A stretch of 64,000 nt of DNA, taken from NCBI RefSeq assembly GCF_001425265.1, contig NZ_LMEC01000011.1, positions 816,412-880,411 of the forward strand, read 5' to 3'. The translations under genes were made by a program, and so were the position numbers. Shown here in pieces: positions 49,659-60,412 of this stretch; positions within the stretch are counted from its first letter, which is position 1; every line of letters begins with the position of its first letter. The notes under the pieces were generated by a model, which made no database searches, was not told the DNA's origin, and saw only the letters and a list, made by a program, of their open reading frames with translations. This DNA is from Massilia sp. Root418. Lineage in GTDB: Bacteria > Pseudomonadota > Gammaproteobacteria > Burkholderiales > Burkholderiaceae_D.

Positions 49659-50717
49659 ATGGGCTTGTTCTCGAAACTCAGTAAAAACAAGCAGGAAGCC
49701 GCTGGCCAGGACAGCGGCTATTACACCAGCGCAGCCGACACCGCCGCGCTGGAGCGGGCCAAATCCAAGCGTGCCAGCGCGGCCGACCGCAACGTGGAGG
49801 GCGCGCGCCGCAACCGCGCCAAGGATACGGCGTCCGACCCCGTCTTGCCAGAAAAGAAACGCGCGCGCCGCCGCCTGGTGGGCGCCATCGCCCTGGCGCT
49901 GGCGGTCGCTGTCGGGCTGCCGATGCTGCTCGATTCCGAGCCCAAGCCGCTGGCGTCCGATATCGCCATCCAGATTCCATCCAAGGACAAGCCGGCCGAT
50001 GCGGCGCCCGTAGCGGCGGCAAAGCCGTCGCGCGTGGACGCCGCCGAGGCGCTCGACAAGAGCGAAGAAATCGTCAAGGAACCCCCGCCTGCCAAGCTGG
50101 CTGCCGTTGCTACGCCGGCCACGCCGGCCGCGCCAGTCGCCGCGCTTACCGTGCCCGCCGCGGCACCGCAGGTGACCGAGCTGAAGCCGCACGCCGATCC
50201 GGCCAAGCCGAAAGACAGCGTCAAGGAAAGCCTGAAGGAAAGCAGCCGCGCCGCCGAGGCCAAGCTGGAGGCCGAAGCGAAAGCCAAGGCGGACGCCAAA
50301 GCCAAGGCCGACGCCAAGGCCAAGGCCGAGGAAATCAAGCACGCCAAGGCGGAGGCCGATGCCAAGGCGAAAGCCGAGCACGACGCCAAGCGCGCCAAGG
50401 CGGAAGCGGACGCCAGGCACGCCGAGCCCAAGCCGAAAACCGAAGACGCCGCGCGCGCCATGGCCATCCTGGAAGACAAGCCGTCCGATACCAAATACCT
50501 GGTGCAGGTGGCCGCTGTGGCGACGCAGGAGAAAGTGGACGAGCTGCAAGGCAAGCTGAAGGAAGCCGGCATCAAGTCCTTTACGCAGAAGGTGACCACC
50601 GCCAGCGGCGCACTGACCCGTATCCGCGTCGGCCCGTTCCCGAACAAAGAGGAAGCCGAAAAAGTGCGCGCCAAGCTGAGCAAGATCGGCCTGAGCAGCT
50701 CCCTGGCCACCTCCTGA
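49659..50717 (+). CDS. dedD: SPOR-domain cell-division protein DedD
   Basis: A 352-residue single-pass inner-membrane protein. The N-terminal cytoplasmic part (about 1-65) is basic, a membrane helix spans about 68-88, and a Lys/Ala/Glu-rich repetitive linker (about 185-260, with AKADAKAKADAKAKAEE-type repeats) leads to a C-terminal SPOR domain (about 272-350) that binds denuded peptidoglycan at the septum. The folC-dedD-cvpA-purF order is conserved across proteobacteria and supports the name. Confidence 0.92.
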   Translation: MGLFSKLSKNKQEAAGQDSGYYTSAADTAALERAKSKRASAADRNVEGARRNRAKDTASDPVLPEKKRARRRLVGAIALALAVAVGLPMLLDSEPKPLASDIAIQIPSKDKPADAAPVAAAKPSRVDAAEALDKSEEIVKEPPPAKLAAVATPATPAAPVAALTVPAAAPQVTELKPHADPAKPKDSVKESLKESSRAAEAKLEAEAKAKADAKAKADAKAKAEEIKHAKAEADAKAKAEHDAKRAKAEADARHAEPKPKTEDAARAMAILEDKPSDTKYLVQVAAVATQEKVDELQGKLKEAGIKSFTQKVTTASGALTRIRVGPFPNKEEAEKVRAKLSKIGLSSSLATS

Positions 50718-50734
50718 CATAATGTTGTGCTGAC

Positions 50735-51223
50735 GTGACGCTATTCGATTACCTGGTGATTTTTGTGCTGATCGCTTCCGTCGTCATCAGCACCATGCGC
50801 GGCCTGGTCAAGGAAATGATTTCATTGGCAAGCTGGATCGTCGCTTTCGTGGTGGCCAACGCCTACGGCACCGACCTGGCGAAGATGTTGCCGGAAATGG
50901 TGCCGGGCGAAGTGGTGCGCCTGATCCTGGCTTTCATTGTGTTGTTCATCGGCGTGCGCATCCTGATGGGGCTGCTGGGCATGGCAGTCGATGCGTTGAT
51001 CAAGGCGGGTGGCCTGAGCCTCGCGGACCGGGGCCTGGGCGGCCTGTTCGGCCTGGGGCGCGGCCTTGTAATCGTGCTGGCCGCCGTCATATTGTGCGGG
51101 ATGACCACGATACCGCAGCAGGATTTCTGGAAGAACGCGCTATTGAGTCCGCTCGCGGAGACCGGTGCGCGCACCGTGAAACCTTTCCTGCCCGCTGCCT
51201 TCGCGCAGCATGTGCAATTTTAG
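50735..51223 (+). CDS. cvpA: CvpA family membrane protein
   Basis: A 162-residue inner-membrane protein of the CvpA family, with about four hydrophobic segments (near residues 4-22, 26-46, 62-84 and 102-122). CvpA is required for colicin V production in E. coli, and the wider role concerns envelope stress. A GTG start at 50735 gives the usual TLFDYLVI N-terminus. It lies between dedD and purF, as in E. coli. Confidence 0.93.
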   Translation: MTLFDYLVIFVLIASVVISTMRGLVKEMISLASWIVAFVVANAYGTDLAKMLPEMVPGEVVRLILAFIVLFIGVRILMGLLGMAVDALIKAGGLSLADRGLGGLFGLGRGLVIVLAAVILCGMTTIPQQDFWKNALLSPLAETGARTVKPFLPAAFAQHVQF

Positions 51224-51262
51224 AATTCTTTAAATCCGTAGTACCAGTCCAGGAGCACTACC

Positions 51263-52786
<1,524 letters not shown>

Positions 52787-52792
52787 TGTCGC

Positions 52793-52825
52793 AGCCCGGT
52801 GCCCGACGGCGCCGGGCTTTTTTTT
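52793..52825 (+). terminator. Rho-independent terminator after purF
   Basis: AGCCCGGTGCC pairs with GGCGCCGGGCT (one G-T pair), a 4-base loop, then eight T. Confidence 0.9.
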
Positions 52826-52836
52826 AGCCCGAGATC

Positions 52837-54081
52837 ATGACAGAAAAGAAAAATTACGGTTTCACCACCACCATCCTGCACAACGACCGCCAGAAGGGCA
52901 TCGAGCACGGCTCGCTGCACAAGCCGGTGCACACCTCGGTGGCCTTTGGCTACGGCGATGCGCGCCAGCTGGCCTCGGTGTTCCAGGGCAAGGAGCCGGG
53001 CTTCCGCTACGGCCGCCAGGGCAATCCCACCGTCTCCGCGCTGGAGGACAAGGTGAACAAGATGGAGCAGGGCGTGGCCACGTTATGCTTCGCCACCGGC
53101 ATGGGCGCCATCGGCGCCGTGTTCCAGGCGCTGCTGCGCGCGGGCGACCACGTGGTCTCGTCGTCCTTCCTGTTCGGGAACACCAACTCGCTGTGGCAGA
53201 CCGTGGCGGGGCAGGGCGTGGCGGTCGATTTCGTCGATGCCACCGACGTTGCCAACGTGGCGGCGGCGCTCCAGCCGACCACCCGCATCGTGTTTGTCGA
53301 AACCATCGCCAACCCGCGCACGCAAGTGGCGGACCTGAAGCGGATCGGCGAGCTGTGCAAGGAGCGCGGCATCCTCTATATCGTCGACAACACGATGACC
53401 ACGCCCTACCTGTTCCTGCCGAGGGCAGTGGGTGCCGGCCTGGTGATCAATGCGCTGACCAAGTCGATCGGCGGCCACGGCAACGCGCTGGGCGGCAGCC
53501 TGACCGATACCGGCGCCTACGACTGGACCCGGTTCCCGAATATCTTCGAGAACTACAAGAAGGCGGCGCCGGCGCAGTGGGGCATCACGCAAATCCGCGC
53601 CAAGGGCCTGCGCGACTTCGGCGCCTCGCTGGGGCCGGAGGCGGCGCACCACATTGCCGTCGGTGCCGAGACGCTGGCGCTGCGCATGGAGCGCACCTGC
53701 GCCAACGCCAAGGCGCTGGCCGAGCTGCTGGAAGCGGACGAGCGCGTCGCGGCAGTGCACTACCCCGGCTTGAAGTCGCACCCGCAGCACGCCATCTCGT
53801 CGGAACTGTTCCGCGCGCATGGCTCGCTGCTGAGCTTTGAACTGAAGGACGGCATCGACTGCTTCGACTTCCTGAACCGCCTGAAGCTGGCGATTCCGGC
53901 GTCCAACCTGGGCGATACGCGCACGCTGATCATCCCGGTGGCGCACACCATCTTCTACGAGATGGGGGCGGAGCGCCGTGCGTCGATGGGGATTGCGGAA
54001 TCGCTGATACGCGTGTCGGTCGGGATCGAGGACACCGCGGATTTGCTGGAAGACTTCAGCTGTGCGCTGGAAGCCTGCTAA
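52837..54081 (+). CDS. metZ: Cys/Met metabolism PLP enzyme (O-succinylhomoserine sulfhydrylase-like)
   Basis: A 414-residue member of the cystathionine gamma-synthase family. The PLP-binding Lys is in ALTKSIGGHGNALGG, and the GFRYGRQGNPTV and ETIANPRTQVAD segments are typical. The position after purF is where metZ (O-succinylhomoserine sulfhydrylase) is usually found in Burkholderiales. The sequence alone does not separate sulfhydrylase from cystathionine gamma-synthase, so the symbol rests partly on context. Role: methionine synthesis from homoserine esters. Confidence 0.8.
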   Translation: MTEKKNYGFTTTILHNDRQKGIEHGSLHKPVHTSVAFGYGDARQLASVFQGKEPGFRYGRQGNPTVSALEDKVNKMEQGVATLCFATGMGAIGAVFQALLRAGDHVVSSSFLFGNTNSLWQTVAGQGVAVDFVDATDVANVAAALQPTTRIVFVETIANPRTQVADLKRIGELCKERGILYIVDNTMTTPYLFLPRAVGAGLVINALTKSIGGHGNALGGSLTDTGAYDWTRFPNIFENYKKAAPAQWGITQIRAKGLRDFGASLGPEAAHHIAVGAETLALRMERTCANAKALAELLEADERVAAVHYPGLKSHPQHAISSELFRAHGSLLSFELKDGIDCFDFLNRLKLAIPASNLGDTRTLIIPVAHTIFYEMGAERRASMGIAESLIRVSVGIEDTADLLEDFSCALEAC

Positions 54082-54096
54082 GCCGGGTTGCCACCC

Positions 54097-54738
54097 TTAC
54101 CAGGGCTGGGCGCCTTCCATGCGGTAGGGATGGCGCCAGCCGGGCAGGGCCGCGATGCGGTCCAGCCAGGCCTGCACGCGCGGCGGGTAGGCCACACCGG
54201 CCTGTTCGGGCCAGTACATATAGCCGCAGATGGAAAAATCGGCCACGCTGACGTCGTCGTCGAGCAGGAAGGCGCGGCCGTCGGACAGTTCATCGTCCAG
54301 CCGATCGATGTCGGCGTTGAAACGGTTGCGGAACCACGGCAGCACCGTGCCGGCGTAGGCCTGCGGATCGAACTTCTGGCCATAGCGCAGGTGCGCCATC
54401 GAGAAGCCGATGCGGTTCGCTTCCCAGAACAGCCATTCGCGCACGCGCTCCAGGCGCTGCGGGCTTTCTCCACCGAACTTGTTCAAGTGCTCCGCCAGGT
54501 GCAGCAGGATGGCGTTCGACTGCACGTAAGCCTGGCCGTCGTGCACCAGCAAGGGCACTTCGCCGTATTTGGCCAGGCTGCGGAAGGGCTCGGGGCGCTC
54601 GCTGCGCTGCAGGCGCAGATCAATTTCTTCATACGCGTGCGGCACCTGGGCCACTTCCATGGCCAGCTTCACTTTGTAGCTGTGGCCGGATTCGCAGTTT
54701 CCGTAGAGTGTGAAGGCGCCCATGCCGCTCCCCGTCAT
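54097..54738 (-). CDS. Glutathione S-transferase family protein
   Basis: A 213-residue GST. The thioredoxin-like N-terminal domain (about 8-85) has GNCESGHSYKVKL at the active-site loop and GEVPLLV plus QSNAILLHLA as the glutathione-binding cis-Pro and SNAIL-type motifs. The helical C-terminal domain contains VSVADFSICGY. It starts in an ATGA overlap with the lexA stop. A second Met five codons in (MGAFTLYG) has GGGGAG before it and may be the true start. Co-transcription with lexA suggests, but does not prove, damage-linked expression. Confidence 0.88.
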   Translation of the reverse strand: MTGSGMGAFTLYGNCESGHSYKVKLAMEVAQVPHAYEEIDLRLQRSERPEPFRSLAKYGEVPLLVHDGQAYVQSNAILLHLAEHLNKFGGESPQRLERVREWLFWEANRIGFSMAHLRYGQKFDPQAYAGTVLPWFRNRFNADIDRLDDELSDGRAFLLDDDVSVADFSICGYMYWPEQAGVAYPPRVQAWLDRIAALPGWRHPYRMEGAQPW

Positions 54739-55394
54739 CAGTGCCAGCTGCGCAGCAGGCCGACCGCCAGGCCTTCCAGCGCGAATTCCTCGGCTTCCGG
54801 ATTGACGGTAATTACCTTGAAATCCGGATTTTCAGGAAACAATTCGATGGTGGAGCCGGTCTTCTTGTAGCGCTTCACGGTCACTTCGTTGCCGATGCGG
54901 GCCACGACAATCTGGCCGTTCTTGGCGCTGTCCACCTTTTTCACCGCCAGCAGGTCGCCGTCCATGATGCCGACGTCGCGCATCGATTCGCCGCGCACCT
55001 TGAGCAGGAAGTCCGGCTTGGCGGAGAACAGGGCGGGGTCCACGCTGTAGCTGGTTTCCAGGTTCTCCTGCGCCAGGATGGGCGAGCCCGCAGCCACGCG
55101 GCCGATCAGCGGCAGCGACATCATGCTGGACGCGGCGGCGGCGGCCGCATTCGCCACCTTGGTGGCGGCGCTTTCAGCATGCACGCCGAGCAGGCGGATG
55201 CCGCGCGACGTGCCTGCCGCGATCTCGATGGCGCCCTTGCGCGCCAGCGCCTGCAGGTGTTCCTCGGCGGCGTTGGCCGACTTGAAGCCCAGTTCGTTGG
55301 CGATCTCGGCGCGGGTGGGCGGGAAGCCGGTGTTGTCGATGGCGTCCTTGATCAGATTAAGGATTTGTTCCTGGCGTGCGGTGAGCTTGATCAT
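54738..55394 (-). CDS. lexA: SOS repressor LexA
   Basis: A 218-residue LexA. An N-terminal winged helix (1-70) with [14 protein letters not shown] reads the SOS box. The self-cleavage site is Ala102-Gly103 (GRVAAGSP). The Ser137 and Lys174 dyad lies in [13 protein letters not shown] and the VTVKRYKK strand. An Ala-rich linker (about 72-90) is longer than in E. coli LexA (202 residues). A perfect LexA box lies 39 bases upstream, indicating autoregulation. Confidence 0.97.
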   Translation of the reverse strand: MIKLTARQEQILNLIKDAIDNTGFPPTRAEIANELGFKSANAAEEHLQALARKGAIEIAAGTSRGIRLLGVHAESAATKVANAAAAAASSMMSLPLIGRVAAGSPILAQENLETSYSVDPALFSAKPDFLLKVRGESMRDVGIMDGDLLAVKKVDSAKNGQIVVARIGNEVTVKRYKKTGSTIELFPENPDFKVITVNPEAEEFALEGLAVGLLRSWH

Positions 55395-55432
55395 GGTGCG
55401 TTTTCGCTCTGAGAGCTGTGGATATAGACAGA

Positions 55433-55448
55433 CTGTATTTTTGTACAG
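55433..55448. promoter_or_regulatory. LexA box upstream of lexA
   Basis: CTGT-N8-ACAG (core ATTTTTGT) 39 bases before the lexA start. It matches the box at 1996-2011 in its conserved positions. Confidence 0.9.
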
Positions 55449-55494
55449 TGTGAGCGCTAATGCAAGGGATTTTGTTGAAGCGCGCGAAATATTT

Positions 55495-56523
55495 TCACTC
55501 TGCCGGCTGAATTAGCTCGTCCAGGCTGGCCGCCTGCAGAATTTTGTCCTCCAAGGCCGTCAATTCGGCCGTCCCCGCCACGGCGATGCGCTGCTCGGCG
55601 GACGGGGGAAGCGGGCCGAATCGCAACCGCAGCAGCTTGCGGACCAGGGCGCGGCGGCCCTCCTGCCGGCCTTCTTCACGGCCTAGCTCCAGGCCTTGTT
55701 CCCGGCCCTCGCCCAAGCCTACCTCCCAGCCTTCCTGCAGGCCGTCCTTGCGTGCCTTGTCCTTGGCCATGCGTATCATGAGGTTTTCGAATGGCATTTC
55801 ATTACTCCTGTTCAGTTCGTCGATCCGCAAGGCCAGCTGGTTCTGCAAGTGGCCGGGGATCTTCATCATCCAGTCTAGTACATTGAAAAGATCGAGTACG
55901 CGTTGCGCATCCCACTGCCGCTGATAAAGCAAAGCGGTCAGCATGGCCTTGAACTCGAAGCGCTGCTCATCTTGCCCGCGCGTGCGCAACGTCATCAGGT
56001 GGGCTGCAGTGAGCAGGGCGAACGCGTTGGGGCTGGCCAGCAGCCTGTCCAGGCGCGGCCAGTAGTCGAGCAGCTTGGCTACAGGGAAGATGATGCTGGT
56101 TTCGCACCTGCACATGTCGTAGCGGTAACTGTCGGGCCGCCAGCCGGGATGCGGGTCGGCCAGTATCACCAGCGTGCTGACGGGGCTGCGGAAGCGGTCG
56201 TAAATCCGGTAGTGATAGGTAAAAATGCGTTCGGCAAAACCCTTTTCCCGGCTGCGCTGGATTTCAATGTGGATGTAGAGCAGGCCGGCTGCGCCGTCTC
56301 TGCCCGCTACCTGGACCAGCTTGTCCAACCTGCGGCGGCCCAGGCCGGCGTCGCGCACGACCTGCGCCAGTTCCTGGTCCAGGAAGCTGTGCGGCTGGCG
56401 CCAGTCGATGGCGTCGTGCGCCTGAGGGAAGAAAAAGGCCATGAATTCGCGGAAGTAGCCCATGACGGCGCTTTTCCATGGCGTGTCGTAGTCGTCGGCG
56501 GGCTGGTTCATGGGCTGTAGCAT
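55495..56523 (-). CDS. Rpn/DUF4351 family putative nuclease
   Basis: A 342-residue protein of the Rpn-like group (recombination-promoting nuclease/putative transposase). The N-terminal PD-(D/E)XK-type domain (about 15-150) includes the [17 protein letters not shown] segment with the Glu/Gln pair of the active site. A charged Glu/Gly/Arg repeat (about 265-295) leads to a C-terminal DUF4351 domain (about 295-340, [17 protein letters not shown]). Family members promote RecA-independent recombination or act near toxin-like loci. Met4-later starts are possible (56511). It is a lone accessory-type gene in a core region, between lexA and rpsF. Confidence 0.82.
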   Translation of the reverse strand: MLQPMNQPADDYDTPWKSAVMGYFREFMAFFFPQAHDAIDWRQPHSFLDQELAQVVRDAGLGRRRLDKLVQVAGRDGAAGLLYIHIEIQRSREKGFAERIFTYHYRIYDRFRSPVSTLVILADPHPGWRPDSYRYDMCRCETSIIFPVAKLLDYWPRLDRLLASPNAFALLTAAHLMTLRTRGQDEQRFEFKAMLTALLYQRQWDAQRVLDLFNVLDWMMKIPGHLQNQLALRIDELNRSNEMPFENLMIRMAKDKARKDGLQEGWEVGLGEGREQGLELGREEGRQEGRRALVRKLLRLRFGPLPPSAEQRIAVAGTAELTALEDKILQAASLDELIQPAE

Positions 56524-56583
56524 GCGCGCCCCCGGGGCGGACGGCTTTGCGGCGGGTCAAGGCGGTGCAGGGCGTGCTGCTGC

Positions 56584-56612
56584 TTGATTTTTCAGCGGAA
56601 ACAGGCTATAGT
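56584..56612 (+). promoter_or_regulatory. Sigma-70 promoter of the rpsF operon
   Basis: TTGATT (56584-56589) and TATAGT (56607-56612) with an ideal 17-base spacer. Transcription would start near 56619, about 65 bases before rpsF. Confidence 0.75.
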
Positions 56613-56685
56613 CGCGGGCTTACCTCTTCCCACACCCGTCTTGACGCCGGGGTGGGCTATATTCACAGTCCTTAAGGGAGTTTTC

Positions 56686-57063
56686 ATGCGTCACTATGAA
56701 ATCGTATTTATCGTCCATCCGGACCAAAGCGAGCAAGTGCCCGCGATGATCGAACGTTACAAAGCCAGCGTGACATCGCGCGGCGGTAACGTGCATCGCG
56801 TGGAAGATTGGGGCCGCCGTCAAATGGCTTACTCGATCCAGAAACTGGCTAAAGCACACTACATCTGCATGAACATCGAGTGCGACAACGAGACCCTGGT
56901 CGAGCTGGAAACCGCATTCAAATTCAATGATGCCGTGCTGCGTCACCTGACCGTGAAAATGAAGAAAGCGGAAACCGCTCCTTCGCCGATGATGAAGTCG
57001 GTACAACGTGAAGACGCGGCCAAGAGCCATCGCGCCGAAGCCCAAGCAGCTGCAGCGGCCTAA
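56686..57063 (+). CDS. rpsF: 30S ribosomal protein S6
   Basis: A 125-residue S6, which pairs with S18 in the platform of the 30S subunit. The family segments [18 protein letters not shown] and [13 protein letters not shown] are intact, with a short Ala-rich C-terminal extension. The ATG at 56686 follows AAGGGAG. First gene of rpsF-priB-rpsR-rplI. Confidence 0.97.
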   Translation: MRHYEIVFIVHPDQSEQVPAMIERYKASVTSRGGNVHRVEDWGRRQMAYSIQKLAKAHYICMNIECDNETLVELETAFKFNDAVLRHLTVKMKKAETAPSPMMKSVQREDAAKSHRAEAQAAAAA

Positions 57064-57094
57064 CCGGCCAGTTGAGTATTGACCAGGATCTGAA

Positions 57095-57397
57095 CTGAAC
57101 CAGCTACAGGTAACCGCCCTCATCACCGAACGGGACACCATCAGGTACACCCCGGCCGGCATGCCGATTGTCACTGCAGTCTTGCAGCACAGTTCGCAGC
57201 AGATGGAGGCCGGCATTGCCCGCCTCACCGAATTCGAAGTCCCGGCCCTTGCAGCAGGAGACCTTGCAAAACGGTTCGAAGCGGCGCCCCTCGGCGGTGT
57301 GTATCAGTTCAGCGGCTTCCTGGCCAAGAAAAACCGCAATAGCAGAAGCCTGGTGTTTCACATCATTGATTTTAGTTTATTAGATACAGGAGCCTAA
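57095..57397 (+). CDS. priB: Primosomal replication protein PriB (CTG start)
   Basis: A 100-residue single OB-fold protein that helps PriA restart stalled replication forks. The frame encodes (L)[16 protein letters not shown] and [13 protein letters not shown], characteristic of betaproteobacterial PriB, and lies between rpsF and rpsR as expected. No ATG, GTG or TTG is available before the conserved N-terminus. A CTG at 57095 with AGGA six to nine bases upstream is the likely start; the next ATG (57161) would remove the first strand. The frame is closed by a TGA at 57080-57082. It ends 1 base before the rpsR start. Confidence 0.88.
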   Translation: MNQLQVTALITERDTIRYTPAGMPIVTAVLQHSSQQMEAGIARLTEFEVPALAAGDLAKRFEAAPLGGVYQFSGFLAKKNRNSRSLVFHIIDFSLLDTGA

Positions 57398-57398
57398 A

Positions 57399-57689
57399 AT
57401 GGCATTCGGTAAAAAGTTCGACAAAAACAAGCTCAAGCTGAAAGAAAAGCGCAAGCAACAGAACCCACTGTTCAAACGTAAGAAGTTCTGCCGCTTCACC
57501 GCTGCAAACGTTGAGCAAGTGGACTACAAAGACGTAGACACGCTGAAAGATTTCGTCCAGGAAAACGGCAAGATCATGCCAGCACGCCTGACCGGTACCA
57601 AGGCGCACTACCAGCGTCAAGTTGACACCGCGATCAAGCGCGCTCGCTATCTGGCCCTGCTGCCGTACACCGATCTGCACCACGCTTAA
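57399..57689 (+). CDS. rpsR: 30S ribosomal protein S18
   Basis: A 96-residue S18. The conserved core ([17 protein letters not shown] block and the [14 protein letters not shown] helix) is present after a Lys-rich N-terminus that is slightly longer than in E. coli (75 residues). AGGAG precedes the ATG, overlapping the end of priB. Confidence 0.97.
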   Translation: MAFGKKFDKNKLKLKEKRKQQNPLFKRKKFCRFTAANVEQVDYKDVDTLKDFVQENGKIMPARLTGTKAHYQRQVDTAIKRARYLALLPYTDLHHA

Positions 57690-57722
57690 TTAGCGCAGTC
57701 AGATTAGAAACTGGAGAGAACT

Positions 57723-58175
57723 ATGCAAATCATTCTGTTGGAAAAAGTTGTTAACGTCGGCAACCTGGGCGACGTGGTTAAGGTCAAGGACGGCTACGCA
57801 CGTAACTTCCTGATCCCGCAAAAGCTGGCCCGCCGCGCCACCACCGCCGCTGTTGCTGAATTCGAAGCAAAGCGCGCTGAACTGGAAAAAGCTGCTGCCG
57901 TTAAACTGGCTGCTGCGCAAGCCCAAGGCGAGAAACTGAACGGCATGACCGTGACCGTTTCGCAAAAAGCTGGCGTGGACGGCCGTCTGTTCGGTTCCGT
58001 GACCAACTTCGACATCGCTGAAGCCCTGAGCAAAGCTGGTTTCGCTGTTGAAAAGGCTGCCGTGCGCATGCCTAACGGCCCGCTGAAAGTCACCGGCGAG
58101 CACGCCGTGTCGGTATCGCTGCACACCGACGTGGTGGTCGACGTGACCGTTGCTGTCGTTGGCGAAGCTGCCTAA
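57723..58175 (+). CDS. rplI: 50S ribosomal protein L9
   Basis: A 150-residue L9. The N-terminal domain ([24 protein letters not shown]) is followed by the long connecting helix and a C-terminal rRNA-binding domain containing [14 protein letters not shown] precedes the ATG. Last gene before a strong terminator. Confidence 0.97.
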   Translation: MQIILLEKVVNVGNLGDVVKVKDGYARNFLIPQKLARRATTAAVAEFEAKRAELEKAAAVKLAAAQAQGEKLNGMTVTVSQKAGVDGRLFGSVTNFDIAEALSKAGFAVEKAAVRMPNGPLKVTGEHAVSVSLHTDVVVDVTVAVVGEAA

Positions 58176-58220
58176 GTTTTGTTGTAGAGAAGTCTACAGC
58201 TAGACTGTTGTACATATAGA

Positions 58221-58250
58221 AAAGCCGGGCTTGCCCGGCTTTTTTATTTT
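58221..58250 (+). terminator. Rho-independent terminator after rplI
   Basis: AAAGCCGGGC-TT-GCCCGGCTTT tight hairpin followed by T-rich sequence. Confidence 0.9.
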
Positions 58251-58271
58251 TTGCCCTTGCACCGAAGCAGG

Positions 58272-58277
58272 TATAAT
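58272..58277 (+). promoter_or_regulatory. -10 element upstream of dnaB
   Basis: A perfect TATAAT ends 7 bases before the dnaB ATG, so the mRNA leader would be nearly absent. The best -35 candidate (TTGCCC, 58251-58256) has a short 15-base spacer. Confidence 0.45.
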
Positions 58278-58284
58278 TCGCGCC

Positions 58285-59670
58285 ATGAACACCCCCTCCG
58301 ATCCACAGGTAGATTCGCTCCGCATTCCGCCGCATTCCATCGAAGCAGAACAGTCCGTCATCGGCGGCCTGCTGCGCGACAATGCCGCGTTCGACCGCAT
58401 CGCGGATTTCATGAATCCCGACGACTTCTACCGCTATGATCACCGCATCATCTTCGAACAGATCGTCCGCCTGATCAACGGCTCCAAGCCGGCCGACGTG
58501 CTGACCGTGTTTGAAGCGCTGTCCATGCTGGGCAAGGCGGACGAGGTGGGCGGCATGGCCTACCTGAACGCGATGGCGCAAAACACGCCATCGGCTGCCA
58601 ACATCCGCCGCTACGCCGAGATCGTGCGCGACCGCGGCATTTTGCGCCAGCTCATCACCGTCGCCGACGAGATCTCCGGCCAGGCCTTCAGCCCGCAGGG
58701 CAAGGAGGTCAAGCAGATGCTGGATGAGGCCGAATCGAAAATCTTCGCCATCGCCGAGCAGGGCGCGCGCGGCGCGCAGGGCTGGCTGGCGGTGCAGCCG
58801 CTGCTGACCCAGGTGGTCGAGCGGATCGATGAGCTCTACAGCCGCGACAATCAAAGCGAAATCACCGGCGTGCCGACCGGCTTCATCGACCTGGACCGCA
58901 TGACTTCCGGCCTGCAGCCTGGCGACCTGGTCATCGTGGCGGGACGCCCGTCCATGGGCAAGACCGCGTTCTCGGTCAACATCGGCGAGAACGTGGCGGT
59001 GGACGCCGGCCTGCCGGTGGCGATCTTCTCGATGGAGATGGGCGGCACCCAGCTGGCCATGCGTATGCTGGGCTCGGTGGGCATGCTGGACCAGCACCGC
59101 CTGCGGACCGGCAAGCTGAACGACGAAGACTGGCCGCGCCTGACCAACGCCATCCAGAAAATGAACGACGCCCAGGTGTTCATCGACGAAACCCCGGCGC
59201 TGAACCCGATTGAAATGCGGGCGCGCGCGCGCCGTTTGTCGCGCCAGTGCGGCAAGCTGGGCCTGATTATCGTCGACTACCTGCAGCTGATGCAGGGCAG
59301 CAAGCCGGGCGACAACCGCGCCTCGGAGATTTCCGAAATCTCGCGTTCGCTCAAGGGCCTGGCCAAGGAACTGCACTGTCCCGTCATCGCGCTGTCGCAG
59401 CTGAACCGCTCGCTGGAGCAGCGTCCCAACAAGCGCCCGGTGATGTCGGACTTGCGCGAATCCGGCGCTATCGAGCAGGATGCGGACGTGATCATCTTCC
59501 TGTACCGGGACGAGGTCTACAACCCGGACTCGCCCGAGAAAGGCACGGCCGAGATCATTATCGGTAAGCAGCGTAACGGCCCGATCGGCGCAATACGTTT
59601 GACCTGGATGGGCATGTACACCAAGTTCGGCAACTACAGCGGTGCGCTGACGACCTACCAGGGCGACTAA
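58285..59670 (+). CDS. dnaB: Replicative DNA helicase DnaB
   Basis: A 461-residue DnaB. The N-terminal primase-interaction domain (SIEAEQSVIGGLLRDN, about 13-28) is followed by a RecA-type ATPase domain with Walker A GRPSMGKT, Walker B LIIVDYLQLM, and the DLRESGAIEQDAD arginine-finger region. No intein is present. The ATG at 58285 gives the family N-terminus. Confidence 0.97.
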   Translation: MNTPSDPQVDSLRIPPHSIEAEQSVIGGLLRDNAAFDRIADFMNPDDFYRYDHRIIFEQIVRLINGSKPADVLTVFEALSMLGKADEVGGMAYLNAMAQNTPSAANIRRYAEIVRDRGILRQLITVADEISGQAFSPQGKEVKQMLDEAESKIFAIAEQGARGAQGWLAVQPLLTQVVERIDELYSRDNQSEITGVPTGFIDLDRMTSGLQPGDLVIVAGRPSMGKTAFSVNIGENVAVDAGLPVAIFSMEMGGTQLAMRMLGSVGMLDQHRLRTGKLNDEDWPRLTNAIQKMNDAQVFIDETPALNPIEMRARARRLSRQCGKLGLIIVDYLQLMQGSKPGDNRASEISEISRSLKGLAKELHCPVIALSQLNRSLEQRPNKRPVMSDLRESGAIEQDADVIIFLYRDEVYNPDSPEKGTAEIIIGKQRNGPIGAIRLTWMGMYTKFGNYSGALTTYQGD

Positions 59671-59760
59671 GTTTTACTTTCCCGCAGTACCCGCAATTTT
59701 TCTGAAGGCCGCCGCCTGGCGGCTGCCTGCAGTAACGATGAATCATGATTGGAGAACGAT

Positions 59761-60387
59761 ATGTTTGGACGCTTGATGCCCACCGAGGGCAAATTTTTTG
59801 ACCTGTTCAACCAGCACGCGGAACTGTGCGTCAAAGGCGCCAAGGAAATGCTGGCCCTGATGACCAACTTCGACGACCTGGAAAACCGCGTGCACGCCAT
59901 CGAAGGCATCGAGAAACAGGCCGACAAGATCACCTACGCCACGGTGGACCTGCTGCACAAGACCTTCATCACCCCGATCGACCGCGACGATATCCACAAG
60001 CTGATCACCAAGATGGACGACATCCTGGACCTGATGGAAGACGCCGGCCAGACCGTGTCGCTGTATGACCTGCACTCGGTGACCCCGGAAGCGAAGCGCC
60101 TGGCTGAACTGGTGCTGGCCTGCACCGAGAAAGTCAAGGATGCGGTGGCCCTGCTGCACAACATGGACAACTCGCGCCAGATCGTCGCCATCTGCGAAGA
60201 GATCGACCGCCTGGAATCGGACGCCGACCACGTGATGCGCGCCGCCATGTCCAAGCTGTTCCGCGACGAGCCGGACGTGCGCAACCTGATCAAGATGAAG
60301 GCCATCTACGAAATCCTGGAAACGGTGACCGACCGTTGCGAAGATGTGGCCAACATCATCGAAGGCATCATCGTCGAAAACGCGTAA
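59761..60387 (+). CDS. DUF47 (PhoU-like) phosphate transport accessory protein
   Basis: A 208-residue, all-helical DUF47/PhoU-related protein (Pit accessory type). Acidic metal-binding helices are visible in EGIEKQADKIT and EEIDRLESDADHVM, with a third in ETVTDRCEDVANIIE. DUF47 proteins are encoded beside Pit transporters and are thought to regulate phosphate uptake. The start at 59761 follows GGAG. The pit gene begins 25 bases downstream. Confidence 0.92.
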   Translation: MFGRLMPTEGKFFDLFNQHAELCVKGAKEMLALMTNFDDLENRVHAIEGIEKQADKITYATVDLLHKTFITPIDRDDIHKLITKMDDILDLMEDAGQTVSLYDLHSVTPEAKRLAELVLACTEKVKDAVALLHNMDNSRQIVAICEEIDRLESDADHVMRAAMSKLFRDEPDVRNLIKMKAIYEILETVTDRCEDVANIIEGIIVENA

Positions 60388-60412
60388 TCGCCACCAAGAA
60401 AAAGAACAATCC

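Noticed and set aside
58181..58215. TGTAGA/TCTACA inverted repeat after rplI as a LexA-like or other operator
   Set aside because: Spacing and half-sites do not match LexA or another known consensus, and it directly precedes the terminator; probably incidental.
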